From the NCBI GenBank assembly GCA_963682085.1, contig OY821614.1:682001-746000 (forward strand): a DNA stretch of 64,000 nucleotides, written 5' to 3'. The notes beneath the pieces were generated by a model, which saw only the letters and a list, made by a program, of their open reading frames with translations, ran no database searches and was not told where the DNA came from. Made by a program: the position numbers and the translations under genes. Origin of the DNA: Thiodubiliella sp900128405 (GTDB lineage Bacteria; Pseudomonadota; Gammaproteobacteria; PS1; Pseudothioglobaceae). Of the stretch, positions 44,843-51,574 are shown one piece after another; the first letter of the stretch is position 1, and each line of letters starts with the position of its first letter.

Positions 44843-46213
44843 ATGTCCATTTCAAAATCAATCTTTCAAGCTTACGACATTCGCGGCATTGTTGAGCAAG
44901 AATTAACCCCCGAAGCCGTTAAACTCATCGGTCTGGCTATCGGTAGCGAATCTATTGCCAAAGGTGAACGAGGTATCGTAGTCGGTCGTGACGGTCGCCT
45001 CAGTGGCGTTGAATTAATGAACGCCCTAAAATCAGGTCTCAAGAAAAGTGGCTGTCATGTGGTTGACATCGGTATGGTGCCTACGCCATTAGTCTATTAT
45101 GCCGCTCACACAAAGGCAGCCACTTCTGGGGTTATGATTACCGGATCGCACAATCCACCTCAATACAACGGCTTCAAGATTATGATTGCAGGTGAAACAC
45201 TCTCAGGCGAACGCATTCAGGCACTTTACCAACGCATTCAAGCCAACGATTTTTCCACGGGTCATGGCACTTCGACTAAGGTGGATATTGAACAAGACTA
45301 TATCGAACGCATCACTCGTAACATCACTTTAGACAAACCCCTTCACATTGTTGTCGATGCAGGCAACGGTATTGCAGGCAATATTGCCCCAAAACTGTAT
45401 GAACAACTGGGGGTAAAAGTAACAAAATTGTTTTGCCTAGTTGATGGTAATTTCCCCAATCACCATCCCGACCCTGCCAAACTTGACAACCTAAAGGATC
45501 TTATAAAAGAAGTTAAAAATACCAATGCAGATATGGGTTTTGCCTTTGACGGTGATGGTGATAGACTGGGTTTAATTGACAACAAAGGCACCGTCATTTG
45601 GGCAGATAGACAAATGATTTTATACGCAAGAGACATTCTCAACCGTAACCAAGGCGCTAAAATCGTCTTTGATGTCAAATGCTCATCACACCTCCCCAAA
45701 GACATTACTGAACACGGTGGTAAAGCCATTATGTCACGCACAGGACACAGTTTCATTAAGGCTAAATTAAAAGCAACAGGTGCAGCACTCGGTGGCGAAA
45801 TGAGTGGACACATCTTCTTCAAAGAACGCTGGTATGGCTTTGATGATGCTCTCTACACAGGCGCAAGATTACTGGAAATTCTATCAAAAACTAACAAAAC
45901 TTGTGCACAAATCTTCGCTGACCTGCCCGACAGTTTCAACACCCCAGAAATTAATATCCACTTTGACCATCAAGGGCAACAATTTGATGCCATGGATAGA
46001 TTGGCTAAAAATATTCACTTCCCCAACGCTAATATCACTACCATTGACGGCGTTCGTGTAGATTACGACAACGGCTGGGGGCTAGTTCGCCCTTCCAATA
46101 CAACCCCCTGCCTTGTATTGCGTTTTGAAGCGGATGACGAAAAAACCCTAGGCAATATTCAGGAAAAATTCAAAGTTTGGCTAGCCGACAACGATATTAC
46201 AGCCGACTTTTAA
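44843..46213 (+). CDS. phosphomannomutase/phosphoglucomutase (AlgC/ManB type)
   Basis: The 456-residue enzyme interconverts hexose 1- and 6-phosphates for LPS and polysaccharide precursors. The phosphoserine loop is TSGVMITGSHNPPQYNG, the metal loop FAFDGDGDRLGLID and the sugar loop GGEMSGHIFFKERW. The C-terminal phosphate-binding region VRPSNTTPCLVLRFE has the expected RxSxT pattern. This matches the dual-specificity PMM/PGM family. Its partner (manC) is not in the window. Confidence 0.93.
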   Translation: MSISKSIFQAYDIRGIVEQELTPEAVKLIGLAIGSESIAKGERGIVVGRDGRLSGVELMNALKSGLKKSGCHVVDIGMVPTPLVYYAAHTKAATSGVMITGSHNPPQYNGFKIMIAGETLSGERIQALYQRIQANDFSTGHGTSTKVDIEQDYIERITRNITLDKPLHIVVDAGNGIAGNIAPKLYEQLGVKVTKLFCLVDGNFPNHHPDPAKLDNLKDLIKEVKNTNADMGFAFDGDGDRLGLIDNKGTVIWADRQMILYARDILNRNQGAKIVFDVKCSSHLPKDITEHGGKAIMSRTGHSFIKAKLKATGAALGGEMSGHIFFKERWYGFDDALYTGARLLEILSKTNKTCAQIFADLPDSFNTPEINIHFDHQGQQFDAMDRLAKNIHFPNANITTIDGVRVDYDNGWGLVRPSNTTPCLVLRFEADDEKTLGNIQEKFKVWLADNDITADF

Positions 46214-46237
46214 AAAATATTTGTAAAAGAAGGTTGA

Positions 46238-46262
46238 CATAGGGCCTTTGCATAAATATCAA
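46238..46262. repeat. solitary MITE left end
   Basis: GGGCCTTTGCATAAATATCA differs in a few bases from the element end GAGACCTTTGCATAAATATG. No right end was found before mgtE, so it is a solo remnant between two convergent genes. Confidence 0.5.
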
Positions 46263-46287
46263 CAGTTGATAAAAAAATATTGAAATT

Positions 46288-47640
46288 TCAAAGAACCAGT
46301 GTCGCCAACCCTAAAAAGGCAACAAAGCCAATGACATCAGTGATAGTGGTAAGGATAACACCACCAGCAAGTGCGGGGTCTATTTTAAATTTAATAAGTA
46401 ATAGGGGTAAAAATGCACCTGAAAAAGCGGCAACGATTAAATTAACAATAATAGCAAGTGCAATAACCAGACTGAGCATCAAATCTGCAAACCAAATATA
46501 AGTTGCCGCACTAATGACTAGAGACCAAACAACACCGTTAAGGAGTCCGATAGCGACCTCTTTATTCATCAAGACTTTGAGATTGGAGGTTGTAATTTTA
46601 CCAGTAGCAATACCACGGGTAACGAGAATAAGCGTTTGAGTGCCAGCAATACCACCCATAGAGGCAACCACTGGCATAAGAATAGCAAGGGCGATTTTTT
46701 CCTGTAGAGTAGCCTCAAAAAGACTGATAAAAAATACCGCAACAAAGACAGTAACCAGATTCACACCTAGCCAAATGCTGCGGCGTTTGGAACTTTGCAT
46801 AACAGGGGCAAAAACATCTTCCTCCTCACTAAGACCTGCCATGGACATTACCGAATGTTCAGCATGGTCACGAATAACATCCACCACATCATCAATGGTA
46901 ATGCGTCCAATCAGTTGATTATTTTTATCAACCACAGGGGCAGAAATCAAATCACGCCGTTCAAACAAATTTGCTACTTCGTGTTCAGGCATATCGGCGA
47001 CAATCGGGTGAAAGTTTTTATTAATCAAAGGGGCAATATTTTGTTCTGCTTCGTTAGTTAATAGCGTAGAAATATGGATTGACCCTAAATATTTATATGC
47101 ACGGTCAACAACAAATATTTGGTCGGTGTCAATCGGCATTTCTTTTAGTAAGCGCAAATAACGAATTACTGTCCGCACATTAACATCATCACGAACGGTA
47201 ATAATATCAATATTCATTAAGCCGCCAGCAGAATCCTCAGGATAAGACAGCACACGCTTTAAATGGTCTCGATGCTTGTGATCTAAAGTGAGTAATAAAT
47301 TGTGTAGTGCTGACTCGGGTAAATTAGGCACAATGTCTGCCAAATCATCCATATCTAAACTTTCGGTGGCTTCAACAATAGAATCAACTTTCATTTTACT
47401 GAGCAGTTGTGTGCGTACTTCTTCGCTTAAATCTTTAAGAATATCACCTTGTGTGCCAGTGTCAATATTGAGCCAAAGTTGCGTCCTGTCTCTAGGTGGA
47501 ATGGCTTCCAATAAGCGGGCGATTTCAGCCGAATGTAAGTTGGCAAGTTGCGTAGTGGCTTCTTCATACAAAGATGCCTCCAAAGACACTATAAGTTTCT
47601 GCAGGCATTCTTCGAAAGAAGTGTTTTTAACTTCTGACAT
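46288..47640 (-). CDS. mgtE: magnesium transporter MgtE
   Basis: The 450-residue channel has the N-terminal superhelical domain (LLEAIPPRDRTQLW onward), two CBS domains (about residues 135-255, with FVVDRAYKYLGSI and APVVDKNNQLIGRITIDDVVDVI) and five C-terminal membrane helices including PVVASMGGIAGTQTL. Magnesium binding by the cytosolic domains gates the pore in the family. It starts 33 bases downstream of hpf. Confidence 0.95.
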   Translation of the reverse strand: MSEVKNTSFEECLQKLIVSLEASLYEEATTQLANLHSAEIARLLEAIPPRDRTQLWLNIDTGTQGDILKDLSEEVRTQLLSKMKVDSIVEATESLDMDDLADIVPNLPESALHNLLLTLDHKHRDHLKRVLSYPEDSAGGLMNIDIITVRDDVNVRTVIRYLRLLKEMPIDTDQIFVVDRAYKYLGSIHISTLLTNEAEQNIAPLINKNFHPIVADMPEHEVANLFERRDLISAPVVDKNNQLIGRITIDDVVDVIRDHAEHSVMSMAGLSEEEDVFAPVMQSSKRRSIWLGVNLVTVFVAVFFISLFEATLQEKIALAILMPVVASMGGIAGTQTLILVTRGIATGKITTSNLKVLMNKEVAIGLLNGVVWSLVISAATYIWFADLMLSLVIALAIIVNLIVAAFSGAFLPLLLIKFKIDPALAGGVILTTITDVIGFVAFLGLATLVL

Positions 47641-47673
47641 TTGTTATATTTTTAGGGCATTACCCCATTAACC

Positions 47674-47967
47674 TTATTTTCGATGATTGTTAAGTTTATC
47701 TTTGTGTTTCCTTACTTGTGCATCCAGTTTGTTAACCATTTTATCAATTGAAACATACATATCATCACTTTCGGCTTTTGCGAATAAATCTGCACCACTA
47801 ATATGAATAGTTGCTTCGGCTTTTTGCACGCCCTTTGCAACTTCTAAAATCATATTAATGTTAATTAAATGATCAAAATGATTTTTAATTTTCGCCAGCT
47901 TTTCTTCCGAATGCTGTTTGATTGCATCGGTAATGTCAAGATGATGACCTGAAATACTTAATTGCAT
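47674..47967 (-). CDS. hpf: ribosome hibernation promoting factor (short HPF/RaiA family)
   Basis: The 97-residue protein begins MQLSISGHHLDITDAIKQHSEEKLAKI and has the conserved VQKAEATIHISGADLFAKAESDDMYVSIDKMVNKLDAQVRKHKDK. It binds the 30S decoding region in stationary phase. It is usually next to rpoN and ptsN, but here it precedes mgtE. Confidence 0.93.
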   Translation of the reverse strand: MQLSISGHHLDITDAIKQHSEEKLAKIKNHFDHLININMILEVAKGVQKAEATIHISGADLFAKAESDDMYVSIDKMVNKLDAQVRKHKDKLNNHRK

Positions 47968-48130
47968 AAACGCTCCTTGTGTGAGTTAAATAATAGATTT
48001 AATTGTGCCATAAAATCAAGTAAATAATGAAGTATTTATTGCATTTTTAATAAATAAAAATTTCCACAAAGATTAATTTTAGATTATAATAACTTTTTTA
48101 ACATATTTTACTATTACTTAGGAGATTGAT

Positions 48131-48334
48131 ATGAACGCAGTAAGCAAAGAAAGTAATGAATTAAGTGCAAAAAGAATTGCATTGCAAAACACTTTTAAAA
48201 AATTTAACGAAACCAATGGTTTTTCTTATGAAGAATGGGTTAATCCACCAGTAGGTCATTTTTACGAAGGTTATAAACAAGAGTTAGAAGAAATCAATAA
48301 CCAAATGGCACCACCTTTACAATACCAATCATAA
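48131..48334 (+). CDS. 67-residue orphan protein with its own promoter elements and terminator
   Basis: The product is hydrophilic and helical at first (SNELSAKRIALQNTFKKFNETNGF), followed by SYEEWVNPPVGHFYEGYKQELEEINNQM. It has no signal, cysteine or membrane segment. I do not recognise a family. A strong ribosome site (AGGAG, eight bases before the ATG), a perfect TATAAT at 48085-48090 and a dedicated terminator show a well-expressed single-gene unit. The dense aromatic middle suggests a binding surface. Confidence 0.75.
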   Translation: MNAVSKESNELSAKRIALQNTFKKFNETNGFSYEEWVNPPVGHFYEGYKQELEEINNQMAPPLQYQS

Positions 48335-48352
48335 ATGACTGTCTGATTGGTA

Positions 48353-48380
48353 ATAAAAAGCCCCATTTTGGGGCTTTTTA
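48353..48380 (+). terminator. intrinsic terminator after the 67-residue gene
   Basis: AAAAAGCCCC-ATTT-TGGGGCTTTTT forms a perfect stem followed by T residues, 20 bases after the stop codon and just before argD. Confidence 0.92.
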
Positions 48381-48400
48381 CTTTTCTAAAGTAAATTATA

Positions 48401-49552
48401 ATGTCTTATTTAATGTCAAATTACGCACCGCTTGAAGTTACCTTTGTTAAAGGTAGGGGTTGCTACTTAACAGACACACAAGGGGAAAAATACTTAGATG
48501 CACTCTCAGGTGTTGGCGTAGTAGGTTTAGGTCATTGCCATGCCAATATTACCGCTGCTATACAAACGCAAGCAGCAGAATTGTTGCACACAAGTAATTG
48601 GTATCACATTGCCCATCAGGAGACGCTCGCTGAGAGGCTCTGTAAATTATCCAATATGGATAATGCATTTTTTGCTAACTCAGGTGCTGAAGCGAATGAA
48701 GCGGCAATTAAAATTGCCCGCCTCCATGGGCGTGCCAATCAGATTACCAATCCAGTCATTTTAACCGCCAATCAAGGATTCCATGGACGCACCATGGCAA
48801 CACTTTCTGCCACAGGTAATGCCAAAGTGCAAGCGGGTTTTTCACCTTTAGTTAGTGAATTTATTCACATTGACTTTAACGATGTAAATGCCATTCAAGC
48901 ACACACTGATAATAAAAACATTGTGGCTGTGATGCTTGAACCTATCCAGGGCGAAAGTGGTGTGTATGTGCCGAAAGATGACTATTTAAATCAAGTGCAA
49001 TCCATTTGTCAAGCCAATAACTGGTTACTTATTTTAGATGAGGTGCAAACAGGTATTGGTCGCACGGGGAAATTATTTGCCCATCAGTATAACAACCTTA
49101 CTCCTGATGTGCTTACCTTGGCAAAAGGTTTAGGCAACGGCGTGCCAATCGGTGTATGTTTAGCCAAAGGCAAAGCGGCAACTTTATTTACACCGGGGAC
49201 ACATGGCTCTACTTTTGGCGGTAACCCACTGGTTTGCAAAACCGCACTCAGTGTGCTTGACACGATTGAACAGGACAATATTCTTGACAATGTCATACAA
49301 ATGAACAAATACTTGGTTTCTGGTTTGCAATCAATAACAACCGACAAAGTTATTGAGATCCGCTCAAAAGGCCTGATGATTGCCATTCAATTGAATCAAG
49401 ATTGCACCGAATTATTAAACGCTGCATTGCAAAAAAAACTGCTAATTAACATTACTGGACGCTCCATCCGCCTACTGCCACCACTGATCATTAATCAAAC
49501 TGAAGCGAATATTATTATCAATACTATTAACGAATTACTAAGCGCTCTGTAG
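48401..49552 (+). CDS. argD: acetylornithine aminotransferase
   Basis: The 383-residue PLP enzyme catalyses the fourth step of arginine synthesis and may also act on N-succinyl-diaminopimelate. It has NSGAEANEAAIKIAR, the LDEVQTGIGRTGKLFA stretch and the lysine in TLAKGLGNGVPIGV. argF follows after 15 bases, so the two form an operon. Confidence 0.94.
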   Translation: MSYLMSNYAPLEVTFVKGRGCYLTDTQGEKYLDALSGVGVVGLGHCHANITAAIQTQAAELLHTSNWYHIAHQETLAERLCKLSNMDNAFFANSGAEANEAAIKIARLHGRANQITNPVILTANQGFHGRTMATLSATGNAKVQAGFSPLVSEFIHIDFNDVNAIQAHTDNKNIVAVMLEPIQGESGVYVPKDDYLNQVQSICQANNWLLILDEVQTGIGRTGKLFAHQYNNLTPDVLTLAKGLGNGVPIGVCLAKGKAATLFTPGTHGSTFGGNPLVCKTALSVLDTIEQDNILDNVIQMNKYLVSGLQSITTDKVIEIRSKGLMIAIQLNQDCTELLNAALQKKLLINITGRSIRLLPPLIINQTEANIIINTINELLSAL

Positions 49553-49567
49553 GCGTAGGAGAGTTGT

Positions 49568-50467
49568 ATGAAACACTTTATCAATCTGGATGACTTACCA
49601 AGCAATGATTTAACTCAAATTATTGACCAAGCGATTGCCTTAAAAAAACAACATAAGTCAGGGGAAATCAACAACACACTAGAGAATAAAACGCTAGCAA
49701 TGATTTTTGACAAATCGTCCACCCGCACCCGAGTTTCTTTTGAAGCAGGTATGGCACAACTGGGCGGGCATGCATTGTTTTTATCGGATAGAGATATTCA
49801 ACTTGGGCGAGGAGAGTCAATCGTTGACAGTGCCATTGTTATTGGCTCAATGGTTGACGGCATTGTGATGCGTGTATCTTCACACGAAAGCATTAACACT
49901 TTTTCACAAAACGCCAATGTGCCAATTATCAACGCCCTATCCGATGAATCTCATCCTTGTCAGTTATTGGCAGATATGATGACCTACAAAGAGCATAAAG
50001 GCAGTATTCAAGGTAAAACTGTAGCGTGGATTGGTGATGGTAACAATATGTGCCACACTTATATGCAAGCAGCCAAAGCATTTGGCTTTACACTTAACAT
50101 TGCCACACCTAACAACTACCAGCCAGACCCAATTTTTGTTAAAAAATATGCCCCTCATATTCATTTATTTACCAATGCACAAGATGCTTGCCAAGCAGTC
50201 GATCTGGTGGTAACCGATGTATGGGCAAGCATGGGACAAGAAGCCGAACAAGATATGCGTGAAGTTGCCTTTAAAGATTTCCAAGTAAATGACAAACTCC
50301 TCTCAAATGCAAAACCTGATGTTGTTTTTATGCACTGTCTACCTGCTCATCGTGGAGAAGAAGTATCTGCCAGCGTCATCGATGGTAGCCAAAGTTTGGT
50401 ATGGAATGAGGCTGAAAATCGTTTACACGCACAAAAGGCATTATTACTTTACCTAATCAACCCTTAA
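49568..50467 (+). CDS. argF: ornithine carbamoyltransferase
   Basis: The 299-residue enzyme forms citrulline from ornithine and carbamoyl phosphate. The carbamoyl-phosphate motif is FDKSSTRTRVSFE, with later DESHPCQLLADMMT and the ornithine-site HCLPAHRGEEVS. The duplicated accessory cassette begins just 19 bases after its stop, so argF marks the conserved flank of that insertion. Confidence 0.96.
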   Translation: MKHFINLDDLPSNDLTQIIDQAIALKKQHKSGEINNTLENKTLAMIFDKSSTRTRVSFEAGMAQLGGHALFLSDRDIQLGRGESIVDSAIVIGSMVDGIVMRVSSHESINTFSQNANVPIINALSDESHPCQLLADMMTYKEHKGSIQGKTVAWIGDGNNMCHTYMQAAKAFGFTLNIATPNNYQPDPIFVKKYAPHIHLFTNAQDACQAVDLVVTDVWASMGQEAEQDMREVAFKDFQVNDKLLSNAKPDVVFMHCLPAHRGEEVSASVIDGSQSLVWNEAENRLHAQKALLLYLINP

Positions 50468-50557
50468 ATCTACCTAATTACTATGTTATAACCCAACATA
50501 ACATTACTTTATACTTAAACCAACATCAGATTACGCCCTTTGACAAAAGTAAAAAAA

Positions 50558-51085
50558 TTACTGTCCAGAACGCACCAAACGAACATATTGGTCTTTGTCT
50601 CGACTTATGCGATTCTCAAGACTATGACTGAAATTCACCGTCAACGCAGCCTTAAGCTCTTTTTCAATGTTATCAGGCGAGGATGACCAAAAGTGGCTAT
50701 CGGCAACAGTAGCAGGTGTATTTGGGAAGACACTCTCATTAATGCTAGGTTCCCGACAGCGACGTGCAAGTAAAGATTTTAGTTCTTTTTTATTTGGTAA
50801 ACGCCAATCATTATAAGACGAAAAACTGGAACCGCCTAGTTGCAATGCCTGTGTCCAATTATACTTACTGCTTGTTCCTGTGCTACAATCATTACCACTT
50901 AATCCTTGAATACATTTTTTCCACATCAAAGTAGTTTGTTTGTCAGTAACCGTACCATCACTATGATCGGTGTATCTGCTATTTTCCCACTTATCAGGAA
51001 TGTCGTTTTGGCAGATTTGAGCCAATAAGTAGTTAGTGGCTAAAAATATAATGTTAATTGTTAAAAATAAAATTGTCTTTTTCAT
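50558..51085 (-). CDS. small secreted DUF1566 protein, unit A (candidate DGR variable protein)
   Basis: The 175-residue protein has a Sec signal (MKKTILFLTINIIFLATNYLLA) and one DUF1566/Lcl domain with the landmarks DGTVTDKQTTLMWKKC, YNDWRLPNKKEL, FWSSSP and the end YVRLVRSGQ. DUF1566 takes the C-type-lectin-like fold used by variable proteins of diversity-generating retroelements. The first 90 residues differ from the unit B copy at only a handful of places, while the last 60 differ at about 20, including a small length change between FWSSSP and VNF. The mature protein is exported and has four cysteines. A ligand-binding role is inferred. Confidence 0.75.
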   Translation of the reverse strand: MKKTILFLTINIIFLATNYLLAQICQNDIPDKWENSRYTDHSDGTVTDKQTTLMWKKCIQGLSGNDCSTGTSSKYNWTQALQLGGSSFSSYNDWRLPNKKELKSLLARRCREPSINESVFPNTPATVADSHFWSSSPDNIEKELKAALTVNFSHSLENRISRDKDQYVRLVRSGQ

Positions 51086-51123
51086 GTTATGTCCTTAGTT
51101 GTGGGTGAAATAATAAACGAAGT

Positions 51124-51561
51124 TTAGGATTTTTTTAAATCGATTACACTGATAATCTTACTCGTTAATAAAATGCATATGCAATTACATAAATCATTTT
51201 GACTGTTCTTTATTAATTGCTGAAAATGCTGTAGAAATTTGTGCAAACTGTCTTTTTTAAAATAATGAAAGCCTTTATATAGAGATGAATTTTTGCCAAA
51301 ATTCAATTTTTGCCAAATTAGTAATTTATTAAAACCTTGCCTTAGCAGGGCTAAAGCTGAGTTTACAAAATTACCAAGTTGGTGTGCTTTTTTAATTAAC
51401 TGTTTTCTATTGTTTTTATTGTTAATTGCCGTTAACAAACCGTAGGCAATAATACGCATTTCACCGTTTAAAGTGCAAGGAAAGCCCCTAACAGCACTGT
51501 CTATTTCAACAACTAAACATACTGCATTACGATAAATAGGAACTTTTTTTTGATAATTCAT
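51124..51561 (-). CDS. Avd-like accessory protein with MITE-derived C-terminal half, unit A
   Basis: Residues 1-58 (VPIYRNAVCLVVEIDSAVRGFP...MRIIAYGLLTAI) resemble the start of Avd, the S23-type four-helix accessory protein of DGRs. Residues 59-98 are encoded by sequence homologous to the interior and right end of the 22.9-kb MITE, and the tail (HKFLQHFQQLIKNSQNDLCNC...) is unfamiliar. The gene was probably interrupted by a MITE and kept open by chance. It sits 38 bases from the small DUF1566 gene and 14 bases after the large one. Function is doubtful. An S23-family four-helix protein of another role is an alternative. Confidence 0.5.
   Translation of the reverse strand: MNYQKKVPIYRNAVCLVVEIDSAVRGFPCTLNGEMRIIAYGLLTAINNKNNRKQLIKKAHQLGNFVNSALALLRQGFNKLLIWQKLNFGKNSSLYKGFHYFKKDSLHKFLQHFQQLIKNSQNDLCNCICILLTSKIISVIDLKKS
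51268..51386 (-). mobile_element. MITE-homologous segment inside the Avd-like gene, unit A
   Basis: On the minus strand this stretch aligns over about 110 bases with the right two-thirds of the element at 22898-23061. Shared blocks include CCAACTTGGTAATTTT, TTAGCC-TGCTA, CAAAAATTGAATT and a decayed end TATATAAAGG. The left end is not clear. Confidence 0.65.
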
Positions 51562-51574
51562 AATTTTAAAAAAA

